A stretch of 64,000 bases of DNA from Albula goreensis (taxonomy: Eukaryota; Chordata; Actinopteri; Albuliformes; Albulidae): the NCBI GenBank assembly GCA_022829145.1, contig CM040755.1, forward strand, positions 12,897,063 to 12,961,062, in the 5' to 3' direction. This document shows, piece after piece, positions 49,390 through 61,100 of this stretch (positions are counted from its first letter, which is position 1; every line of letters starts with the position of its first letter). A program made the position numbers and the translations under genes. The notes beneath the pieces are model-generated. The model was not told where the DNA came from and did not search any database. It saw only the letters and a list, made by a program, of their open reading frames with translations.

Positions 49390-49680
49390 GAGCTTTCGCC
49401 TCTAGTTAAACGGGAGCCTGCGTGCGGAGGGGAGGCAGTGAGGTAATGCCAGCAGCGATGGAGCATCGGGATTCTCAGTTCGTCCTGCGGCTGATGAATG
49501 AGCTGCGGAGGTGCTGGCGTCGCATGAATAACGAGGAGCCTCGCAGCCTCTGCAGGCGGACCATGTGAGAGCCCATGTGCCTCTCAATGCAGTACGAGCG
49601 CTGCTTCATTACAGGTCGGGGCGGAGCGCGATCAGGATGCGACAGGGCAAGAGAGGGGGAAGAGCGGGATGGATGTGCTG
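49390..49680. promoter_or_regulatory. CpG-rich block, possible promoter
   Basis: GC and CpG content are clearly above the flanks. A donor-like GTGAG/GTAATG occurs near 49442. The orientation of any transcript is undecided. Confidence 0.3.
49458..49568 (+). CDS. possible micro-ORF (36 aa) in CpG-rich spot
   Basis: The ATG at 49458 has a strong context (G at -3, G at +4). The 36-codon frame is rich in Arg and Leu and begins MEHRDSQFVLRLMNELRRC. It sits in the only GC- and CpG-rich block (about 49390-49680) between mapk6 and the window end, so it may be a 5' leader ORF of an unseen plus-strand transcript. No family is recognised. Confidence 0.2.
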   Translation: MEHRDSQFVLRLMNELRRCWRRMNNEEPRSLCRRTM

Positions 49681-52600
49681 CTGAGGAGATTGGCTAGGAT
49701 GTGTCCTCGCCATATTCCACTGGAGACAAATTTTAACATTGTAAAACCAGACTCTTACGCCTAAATTCTGCAAGTATTTATTTATTTACCATCGGGTGCT
49801 CTGTTTTTTTGCTGTATTATGCAACTATTAAAGAAAAGTTTCCAGAACAATTTCAGTACCCAGTGGATTACCCTGCTCTTGAACTTTCCCATGTTTAATC
49901 TCCTTTTTAATTTTGGACTCAATGTTTAGACCAGATTTTTCAAAGTACAAAGCTTCTGTCACTAAACTGTACTCTATTCAGAATTCAGCTTGCATAATGT
50001 GGAAGACTTGCCCATGTCTTAATTGAAGGGTCAGAAGGTGAATTAGGTGACCACACCAAAGGATGAGGTTACCCTTAGGCAGGACCTTTGAAATGCTTAC
50101 TCCGTGTGTTCCCCTGGCATGAGGTAATATGAGTCTTCCCAGTGACATGGAGAAACTAATCGCAGTCGCGGGGCCTTTTGTTTGCATTGCCAGTCAGTGC
50201 CTGTCGGAATCCCTGATGTAATTTGGAAAGAGGGTGGCTGGCTCCCTGCCGCTAGATATCAGACAAGATATCAGTTTCCGAGGTCACTTTTTAGGTGACA
50301 CTAACTACGCAAGGGATTTCATTCACAATTGTAGTAACATTAGTATTTAACATTAGTGGGAACAAAAATGTAGTTTAGAGTTAGGATTAGTTTAGGGACT
50401 CATCCTTTAATGTTTTTGTAGAGGAGAAGAAATCATCTATATTCATTGTGTTACTCTCACAAAGCCATGTGCCATGAAGGCATGATTGTATCTGATAACA
50501 CATTTAGGTTGCACAACTAGGCACAGTGTCGTGTACCACTCATTTGCCTTTTATGCAAGTGCTTGTTTCGCAGCAGCTGTTAGTTGCCTCATGTGCGCAG
50601 GCAATATTTCCTAAGGCATCTGAGCTTTCATTCAGAAGATAGGGTCAGCCAATCACACACTAGCAAATCATGGGCGTAGTGATTCTGTCCTGAACATGTC
50701 TTATTGACTAGTTTTAGCTGCACTGTTTACTCCAACTTATTATGTTTTCTTTGAGCTTACAGTCAACAACATGTAAATGAGACTTTAAGAATAAACCTGT
50801 ATGTAACCTTTGTAATTATTTTTAGAAAGAAATAAAGGGCTTTGTGTTGCATTTTATAAAACCTAAAATACTTTCAATATGCAATAAAAAAAAAACCCAG
50901 AAATGATTTAAGATGAAAGGAGGAGCATTCCCTCAATATGATACTTAAAATTTGATGATTTATTTAACAAAATGTCACATAATTTTACTATTGACACATA
51001 AAGAGATAGTCCAGAATAGGAAAATACATTTTTAATTGGCTTTTGGTTAGACCCTCTTTCAAGAGTGTGCTACTTTCCCTTCCCTTTGCTGAACAGGAGA
51101 AATGGGGAAAAAGGCTAACTGATTACGCAGTGAATCTTTCACCTCTTGATATTATTTCATGTCTGAGTGTGGATCATGTTATGTTTGCAAACAGAGCTAG
51201 AACTTTTGATTCATATTACGTAAGTGCTAGTGTAAGATGGTTTTGATTAGAAGTTGATAGTCACGATACATCCAAAATCAACATATTTGTACTGTACAGT
51301 TCAGGTTGGTGGTTCTGAGAATATGAAAATTTTGGAGATGTAGAAATAAAAAGAAAAAGATATTGTATTCAGAGGATGGTGGGTGATTTCTACAAAATAT
51401 AAATGTTTATATCTTTCAGTATCCGACTGTCTGCCTCTTTTATCATATTTCTATCTTTTCTGAAAAAGCTATTTTTCAAATATTGTTTTTAGCATACTAA
51501 TATATTTGTAGTACATGTATCAGATGATGCCTCATATCACTTGTGTATGACCCTGTCTTTGTATGTGTATGTGATAGCCATACGTTTTTTAATGATGTAT
51601 TTCAGATTGCAGGATTATTCTCTGAGAGCTCGGGCAGGAGGTTTCTCTCTAGTGATGACCCTGTGATTGATCATTTTTCTGTATTATGTAATTTTATTCA
51701 AGGCATTTGACAAGCACTGATAAAGCTGGTTTTATACATCAGGCTTTAGTATTATTCATTTTCTTTAGAATGTCCATCAAAAATGGAAAATGATTCTAAC
51801 TAACCGAAACTCTGTGTCAGTACGTAACAGTGCAGAGAATCATAAATCTGGATGTCGCGACTAAAGTTACAGTAAGATTAGGTGCAAAATGATTTTTCTT
51901 TTTTTTCCTTTTTTCCTCCAATTTTTTCTGGAAATGGGTCATTGACTTTTTTGATTGCCTGTTTTGCCGTTATAACTGGAAGTGTTTTTTATAAGGGTCT
52001 TACAGGGTAAATGTGATTACCCTGATAAGCTTTTATTGAAGGGTTATTTATTACTCTGCTGGTCATTTTAATGCTGTCTGCTTATATAAATGGCATTCAG
52101 AGAGGTATGACAAAAACTGTAAACCTCACTGGAATGTTCAGCGTAACCTGCTGTGAGGTTTACATAAGCTGTGGTGAATTAACACATGTTGCCTTTGTTC
52201 TCGTGCTTTTTGCATGAAGTTACCTCATTTTGACAAACTTTCAGACTTGTGGATATGATCCTCCCTTGAGGTCTCATGCATGGTGTTAAAGCCCAAGGAC
52301 CATCCATATATTTCACATCTACCAGAAGAGCTGTTGACCTTTCATTTGATATTTGATTTACGCGTCTCATTTTAGCACTTAATCGTCTACCTGCTTTTGG
52401 TATGAACTTTTTCATAGACAATGTATAGGTTTGACAGTTATATGCAGTATGATCATGCTTTGTCCATGGTGCTTAATGCATGCCTGTGTATTTTTAATGC
52501 TTTGCCACTTGAAGTGTATGACTTATCATTTTGTCCATTTTCAAAATTCTTTCCAGCTTTGTGATTTAAAAAAAAAAAAAAGGTTTTCAACAAACTATTA

Positions 52601-53006
52601 AAATACCTGCCATCTACCAACCTTAATTGTAGGTTGAGGAACAGAACATGGTTTTGTATGAAAATGTATTAAAATATAAGAAATATATGGTGTACATATT
52701 TTTGTCCCTTGACTATATGACTGAATGCTTTGTCAGTAGTGCTCCAACAGTCAGTAGAACATTCCTTGCGAAGAGTTTGTCAAGTTAAAAAGAAAGATCA
52801 CCAGAATCATGAATACCTACTGCTACTTAGCTGTGGGTATCACCCAGTGTCAATGGGTGTCAATAACCTCTGAATCTTGTAAGCTTCCAAACGCAGGTAT
52901 TAGCAGTGGTACAGCAGAATGAAAGTTTTGTCATAGCGGTAGCAGGTTACCTACACGGTAGTGATCTACTCTTATGATAAAACTGAGCAGAGACGTCAGT
53001 GCTTAC
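49681..53006. other. gene-poor DNA
   Basis: No gene, RNA or mobile element recognised. AT-rich unique sequence with short A and T runs. Confidence 0.5.
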
Positions 53007-53058
53007 CATGGTTGAAATGCTCTGAGGGCTCCGGGGACATCATGGTATAATAATCCAT
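53007..53058 (-). CDS. putative first coding exon of an unidentified gene (partial)
   Basis: On the minus strand a TATA-like TATATTTA (53222-53215) is followed by about 130 bases of leader. An ATG at 53058 then gives 17 full codons, reading MDYYTMMSPEPSEHFNH, and one base before a strong donor, CATG/GTAAGC (last exon base 53007). The phase-1 end would join an exon at lower coordinates, but none was found before mapk6. It could be a tissue-specific alternative first exon of a distant gene, or chance. I do not recognise the peptide. Confidence 0.3.
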
Positions 53059-53210
53059 TGAATTGTGCAGAATAGAGATGAAGATCCTTGCTTGACACCC
53101 ACAGTCACAGAGCAGGGAGTATAGCAGCCAGAGCAAAGTGCAGGAGAATAGCGGAGTTAGCGGTGTTGTGCTACGTACAGTACAGCTGTTTCTGTGGCGC
53201 AGCCCCATGA

Positions 53211-53223
53211 GGAGTAAATATAG
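53211..53223 (-). promoter_or_regulatory. TATA-like box
   Basis: CTATATTTACTCC on the minus strand, about 155 bases upstream of the putative start codon at 53058. Confidence 0.3.
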
Positions 53224-53323
53224 AGTGGCAGAGAAGGGGAGGAGATTACTCTGTGTATGGCTTTGCTCACCAGCGACAACTCCAGTCCTATTGCAGACCA
53301 CTGTCAACACTTCTTTCAGACAC

Positions 53324-53370
53324 CTCTCTCTCTCTCTCTCTCTCTCTCCCTCCCTCGCTCTCACTCTCTC
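53324..53370. repeat. (CT)n-rich tract
   Basis: Pure CT alternation followed by degenerate CT/CCCT, lying just upstream of the TATA-like box as seen on the minus strand. Confidence 0.9.
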
Positions 53371-55110
53371 CTACTCTTGCACTTCTCTTTTCTCAGCGCC
53401 TTCTCAGTGTGCAGAGAAAAGTTCTGAGTTCATGACACAGCCTTCTTCAGCTGTTCTCAGGAAGGGGTCTAGGAAGAGAGGGGCTGACGTGCTCATCTAG
53501 TTACAGAGAGGTGCCTGGAGGACAAGAGCAGCACAATGTGCTGACTGTTATGGCACTTTTTGCATCCCTTTTCTGCCTGCCTGTCACTGACGAGTGCAGA
53601 AAGCACTTCCCAATTCCAGCTAAGACAAATTCCTCCCCCCATCCTTTTTTCTCACTGTGCCAGTGTTTTGAATGTGAACATTGGGAAATGTTGTGAGGGC
53701 ACACACTTGCCACCATGGTCAATCAAACTTTTGTTGTGAAAATAAATATATTACTTGAAGTTGGTGGTGGGGAGGCAGGCTGTGCCAGGGTGAACTTGAA
53801 AAACCACCATGTTGCTGTGCCCCTGTGCCCTTAGAGGCTGCACTGACCTCATTAAAGAAAACAAACCTCAGGATGTGTGTTCCCAAGTCTGTTATTACAG
53901 TGCAAGGCTTGCACTGCCTGAGCCTAAGTCATTATAAACCTGTGTGCAAGGACTGTGGGTCATGGAACCTCAGGATAAATAGGTCATTTTCCTTGCAAAG
54001 CAAGAAAATATTCACTGCTTCAAGATGATTCATATATATATATCTTTTTAATATATGTTTCAACTTATCCTGTATTTGGGGTTTCTTAAGTGTTGAAGTG
54101 TTCCAGCAGTTCCTCTGGCTGGCAACTCCTCTCTTGCACGTCATATTTTCTTTGATAAAAACTGTTCGTATTATTATGGTAATTTCTGATGAATATTAAT
54201 GGAAATGCTCTAGTGGAAATATCAGACCCTGCAGTGGGCTGCTAAAGTATTTACGTCACATCAAACATACGCATTCACACAAGTGGTTGTATTTTTTGCC
54301 TATGGGATGGACCCTAGCTGATTGTTTTTCATTTTGATGTAAGAACTAAGACTGCTTGTTCCTTCCTGAGATCCCCCTTTCCGCAGTCATACTAATGTAA
54401 GCTGTCATTCTCAGACACCTGCACTGGCACAGATCAAATAAATTAAGGAAGACAAGGGTAAAAATTAAAAGTAAAGTCATTTTTCTGTGCAGCATTCAAT
54501 GATGTGCCACTTATAAACTGGAATGATGAGTTAGAAAAGCCCACCGGTTGTTTTTCTCCCTGTCAGTCCTCACACAGAGAACAAATATCAGTATAAGTGG
54601 ATGTCAAGTATAATGCCAATGGCCTTTGTAAGCCTCTGCAGAGAATTATACAGAAGGCAAAACAAACTCTTTTTCAGGACAAAATATAGATTTTTGTGGA
54701 TTTGCATGATGACCATGCTGAGATGGTTTAAGTCTGAGTGCTCAGCGACTAAAAGGTCTATGAGTAGTCTGAGCACTCCCCTGCAATGCCAGTTGCCCCT
54801 TCAAAACGTCTATTTAGAGCACTCAAAAAACAAATTATCCCCACTATACCGTCTTACTTCCTCACCCCTCCCCCCAAAACAAGAGGAAAAACAGCGGAGT
54901 GGTGATTAGGAGACTGGATAAAAGACGAGCCCCCTTTGAGCCTGACTGGGGTGTTGTGGGTCAAGCAGGGACAGACGCCGATGTCTCTGTGCAGTCAGGG
55001 CTGAGCAGAGCCCAGTGATGTAACTGTACTCCTGTTGTTTTGCCCCAGGACAAACTTGGAAATGGGACGTCAACTCTATGGAAATCACATTCTGCTAGTG
55101 TCTGTTTGTA

Positions 55111-55112
<2 letters not shown>

Positions 55113-55149
<37 letters not shown>
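55113..55149. repeat. (TG)n microsatellite
   Basis: About 18 TG units. Confidence 0.95.
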
Positions 55150-55152
<3 letters not shown>

Positions 55153-58020
55153 CTGGGTGAGAGGTTCCCAGCAGTGATGTAAGAGGATTGCCTGCTTATG
55201 AATCATGCGATCTGCAAACAGGGTTAACAGGGAGGCCTCTTTACAGTGGGTGATCATTTTTTGGGGGATTATTGCCCTTTCAGCCCCCCTGTCTCTTCTC
55301 AGCAGTGGTTCTCTTCTCCTGAGCAGTTTTCTTTGTGTGGTTTTGCATGGTGGGTCTAGGACCAGAGGGTGAAATTCCCTCCTGAGCCAGTGAGAGGTTT
55401 GTTTGTTTCTGCAAAGCACTGGGAATACTTTGTACCTGCACAGTCTCTGATACAAAGCCCACGTGAAAAAGTAATCATCCCCAGGTATGGTTTAACGGGC
55501 AGCATGTATTTAATGAGTGTTTGGACACAATGCGAGAGCAACACAGTCAAGTTGAAAATATTTAGACTAATTCAGTCACTTTGAAGTGTGACTATTATAA
55601 TTCTAAACAAGACCAACCACAGAATCTGACAATCGTGAGTATATGTATTTCTGTTTAGAGGTTTTATCTGGTCACCTGATTTTAAATGCAATACAAAGCA
55701 AACCATACTGATTTATGTGGTAGTTCACTCATTAAGGTTTCTTGGATGTATTTTTTGACTGTGTAAATTTAATTGTTTTTAAATACAACGTAAACACAGT
55801 ATTCTGGTATGGTCACAAGTGGAAGATTTCTCAAAACCATAAAGATAAAAATGAGAGCAAAGTTTACAGGGCTCTGTGATTTCTCTCAGAACGGTGTCAA
55901 AGAAGACAGCTGCTCTAAGTTCAGAAACAGCCATAAAGTTTTCATAATCAGACCAAACACATGACAAGTATAGTACACTAATAAAATTTGGCAAATGAAA
56001 GGCATGCAGTAATTCACTGTATTATTACATTGAGCATTGACTCACTCATGGGATGAAAGCTGTAAATTTCTTTGCTGGTAACTTGTGTAATCACACGTAG
56101 AATCAGATAATCAGACAGGGAAGATCTCGTGAACACCAAATGGAAATATTTATAGTTTAAATAGGCTGAGAAAGTACATCCTTTTTCTAATCCCATATTT
56201 TACAATAATTCATTTCATAATCTATTTACTGTCAAAACAGGTTTCATAATGAACAAATTCACAGCAGTGTTTGTGCCGTGTGTTATTGTACATATCTGAT
56301 CTGTGTTTGGGTGTGCTGAAGCAGTTATGAAAGTGATGCCGGGTTTCTCTCCAGTGGCTGAGACAAAAGGCTTGCTTCTGGAGCAGTTATATAATATTGC
56401 TCTTATTATCTCTGCAGGGTACTTTGTGATTTGTGCACATCAAATTTCCATTCTCTGACCTTCAACTCAGGGTACTCATTTTTCAAATGGTATGTCCTGC
56501 TCCAAGGCCATGGGCCCTTATTGGTCATCAAACTGTTTCCAACACCTGCTGATAAGATTAATTGTGTTGTCCACACTTGTTAAGGAGGATGAGAAAAAAA
56601 ATGTATACAACAGTCCTATAAAGTGTTTCATCTTTACTTTCTTTATGTAGCCCCACACTCCACAAAGTCTGCCTGTGCTACTTTTCTAGACTCTGTCAAA
56701 TGGTAACAACAAGAACTCTATATAATGTAAGAGCTCCATGTAATGCCCTTACTGCTCGCAATCAACAAGTGGCATACACAAAGGTTAGAAGTGATGTCAT
56801 TAAAAGTAGATAAGTGTTATTCATTTTCACGCAGACATGAGTGGTGAGTCTTATGGCTGTCTTGTGTACCTTGGATGTGTGTGTCCTGCAGGCACATGTT
56901 ATCAGTGAAGTGAGGGAGTGCTGCCATCCTCACCCTGGTCTGCAGTAATGCTTCTGCTCACTTCCTGACCTGATCCATGTGCTGCTCACAGAGGAAGCTG
57001 GAAAAACACAGCTAGTTCCAGTGAGGAATGAGGCCCCTAGTTTTAGTGCCACAGAGCATTGATTTGACAAACAAAATAGTCTAATGGAGCTGTCGTTAGT
57101 CATTACAAATTGTGCTTGAGTGCAGTAAGTGCAGTTCCCTATCCAACAGAGGTCTCTCAGCTGTGTGCTGCTCCTTTCTGACATGTCCATCACAGTATCA
57201 TAGTCAAAACTGAAAAATATGAATGGGGTCTTTTTACACACCAGCATTGCCACCATCTCACATAAACAAAATGGTGGTAAAGCAACAAGGTTTCACTGAC
57301 TTGGCCATATGGTGCATAGATGTTGCAATACGGATCGGCATAAGTCTGAAGCCAACTTCACAGCTCCAAGCAGTGTAATCAGATTAAGGGCTGTGGCCTT
57401 TGAACCCACCTTTTTAATGTGTCACAGCTGCACTTTCTCAGAGAAGCCTGCTGGGCCCCTCTGCTTTGTGGTACCACAGAGTTTTATAATGCTTTGTTCG
57501 TAACTGTGGAGCGTTGAACTTGGAGCATGAAATGACAACCAACACCGCTCATGGAACTACTACAGCCCTGGCTTCATAGACGCAGCTGATTGTTTTCACT
57601 GTCAAAGGGCATGAATTCTTATGGCATGATATTATTTCAGCTGCACCCCCACCCCTTCCCCCATGATTTGCACCCCCACCTCCACCCTGATTTGAAAATG
57701 GTCTGCACTATGTTTCTTCAGCCGGGACAGTGCATCTGTTTCTAGGTCATTAGCATTCACCTCCACTGCTCTGTCCTGCCAAAAAAACAATGGCCATTCC
57801 GTCCCTCAGTAGAGGAATTTATAAAGCCACCAGGCCATTTGAAATCAACAACAAGCTCAGCTTTGAAACAAATCCGATAAAATTCAAAGGACTGGTTGGC
57901 CCTAAAATTAGAGGTCAACTAAATTTAGATGTTTTTATGATTGAGGACATTGGGGGATGATGAGAGAAAACAGAATTAACACAAAATAAACTCAAAGAGG
58001 AAGTTTAGAGGAGCCTTAAA

Positions 58021-58042
58021 CCCCCCACCCTCCCCAGCCCCC
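58021..58042 (-). other. predicted G-quadruplex motif
   Basis: On the minus strand four G-runs of 5, 4, 3 and 6 are separated by loops of 2, 1 and 1 bases, and further G-runs lie just upstream (to about 58064). This satisfies the usual G3+ with N1-7 loop rule. Confidence 0.6.
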
Positions 58043-58138
58043 ATGACTCCCCCTATGAACCCCCTAACACACGAACGCTGATGTCAGAGTCATTAATGTA
58101 ATTAGGAGGACAAATCAATTGAGCACAGGCTGTACAAG

Positions 58139-58157
58139 TGTGTGTGTGTGTGTGTGT
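58139..58157. repeat. (TG)n microsatellite
   Basis: About nine TG units. Confidence 0.85.
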
Positions 58158-61100
58158 CCAACAAGCTCCCAGTGTACAGCCAAGTGATGATAAGGATAAT
58201 ACAAGATAAATACATAAATAAAAAAAATCTATGGGACAAACTGTACATTTCATGTATCATCGATCAGTAAATATGTCAGTAAACAATGTAAAATAACAGA
58301 ATGTACTGCATATGATCAAATAATTGCAGCTCGGATGAGAATGATGTTCCCTGCCTGTCTATCCCATCTGATTTGTCTCTACTGCTCTATACTGTGCAGT
58401 GATGCGCTCATCCTGAGCTCAATGTCAAAGAAGAAGCATGGCTTCCCCCACTGCTCTTCATCTGATGGGTTTATAATATAGGCAATGATCACAGAGCTTG
58501 GCATGGCATGAAAGAATAGCTTCTGTGTGAATGATGCACTGCACACACTCTTCGTGTATCTTACTTTGGCAATACACTAACTGTTGCCTTTCAGACCTTA
58601 AGATGAGCATTTGAAAATCTCTTTAGAGAAAAAACAGAAGAAAGAGCATCAGAACATGCCCAAGGAGAAGATTGGGCAAGCTCTGAGCTGGCAGATCTTA
58701 GAGTTTGAATTGCTTAACAATGTAATTTTAGATCATTTTAAACATTAATGTAGTAATGAACTCATGCATGTAAAAGCCATAAGTGATGTGTTTTTTATGG
58801 CTCAAAACGTTAAGGCTTGGGAGTTATTCGGTGTGTATACATGTTTTTAATTGTTAGACATACAGCACTTGTACAACTTTTTTTAAGTATTATTGAAGGC
58901 CGTTTGCCAAATGTCTCCTAATTCTGAAACCTCATTCAGGAAAAATTATCTTCCTGATAAACAGGTCTTATATGATTTTTTCTGTCAGTTCCAGGAAAAT
59001 GGTGGCTGACTGCACTGCTTTAATTCCTCCACTAGGTCACATGTTATGGCACTCCAAAGTCACATGTTCCAGGTTCTGTCATTCCAAACAGGATTTTGTT
59101 ATGCCTCCTGGCATGTTTGTCTACTGGAAAGATGTTGAATATCCAGCCCCTCCCCCTAAAAGGGCTGAGAAACTGTTCTTCTTTCTTCTTTACACTTTAA
59201 CACTGCATCCAATTTGTCTGTCACTATTTTGTTTCCCGTTTATTATATCACTCCTATGATGCCAAAGTCATGCACTAGGTCACATACACGTATTCACCTG
59301 CAGAATGAAGTTTTTGTATTCATACACCTATCCAGAGCAGTCTCTCCCTTTTGTACACCCCCCCTCCCCAGCTCTGTTTGTGCCTGTGTCTTAAGCAGAA
59401 TGATTTATAGGACAGCGGAAAGGCATGGTTCCCATAGTGACTGTGGTCTGCACTAAGGAGATGTAACATGTCTTGGAGCAAACATTAACTTCACCTAACA
59501 TTAGCTTCCTGTTGGGCCTCAAATCACAGGATGCTTAATACTATTTAGTGGCTATTTAGTTATTTATTGGCTATTCAATCCAATATTGTATGAAATAAGG
59601 CATGTAGTCACTGAGTACTATATAAATAATTTATCATGGTCATAAAATAATTACAAACCAGAAAAGGTTTATTTAATGTAAAAGTAGTCATGCAATACAT
59701 GGAGATATAAGCAGAATAGTGTTTATTATCCCGTGACCTATTACAATTTGTTTGACAAGGAAGAAAAACAACAAAAATTGTGATTGTTACAATTCAATTC
59801 CTGACAGGGAAATATTTTTCCATTCTGCTGAAGGCCTTGGACCCCACGTTGTGTACCCCCTGGCTTAAGTCAGCATTAGCTCTGGAATCTGTGGTGGAAG
59901 GGAGAAGCAGATGTAATTATGTATGAGTTATATGTACATACCCATACACACAACCATATAGCAAACTATCTGTTTACAAATAGCATATTCAGTAACTTTT
60001 TACACATCCCAATGCAATAAAATAATGTGACAGGATAATTTGTTAGTGTTACTCTGGATTAATAACAACACAATGTGATTATATATACCAGTAAGATTTG
60101 GTTCAAAAAGAGAAGGAAGACACAATATGTAGCGTCAATGTGTCCTGCTCTCCAATGGGAACAGAACATGAAGCAAAAATGAGCAGAACATTTAGCATCA
60201 GCTCCACTGACAGAGAGGACAGCAACTTCCCATTAATGGAACAGAAGGTAATTGCTTAAAAAGTAGGTCAGTGCTGTTGTTGTTGATGAACTAATGATAA
60301 TGATCACATTTCCAGAAAAATAAAAATCATCATCAACATCATAATTTCTCTTATGTCTTTGTCTCCAGGAAGGTTGTGATGGATTTCCTCTTTCACAGGG
60401 GGTCGACAGGAGCATGCCACCCAGGTGTTATGGACCATTTCAGCTCTGCTCTGCTCACAGGCCAGTGACAAATGCTTGTTACCAAGGTGAGCAATGTGAG
60501 GTATGAAGCTGGAGTGGGCTTAGCAAAAAGGTGTGGATAAATTAACATTTTCCAAATGAGAAAAAGATTGAGGAGAAAGCAGAGAACATCAGTATTAAAC
60601 AATGCCATATAATATCATGCAACCTTTTGCCAGTTGAAGGCAATAAAAATAAAATCCCAGACTGTCATATACATTTATGATCATTGGATCCATTTTTTAA
60701 AATAAACAGGACATCATTTATACTATCTGTTATACTGACATATATAACTGACTTTGATAACATGATATCCATTGAATGAAAAACACACACCCTACTTCCA
60801 CTTAATGTTATTTTGCAGCAATATTACTGGTACTGGTCTGGATAATATGATATGAATGTGATTTTGGAACTGATTCATTCACTCAAGTTTAATCACGTGA
60901 ACAGCATGTGAACAACAATGGGACATGTTCCAAGGAAATCAGGATGTATTAAGGTCCAATGATTGTATATTTTTCTATGATGCTCATAATTTCAGCGTCT
61001 TGTGTACTTTAATTACCCTGGCTGTGTATGATGAATGCAAAAGTTTGGCTGAATTGAGTTAGTCTTTGTTTATTTTTTTGAATCTATTATAAATTATGGT

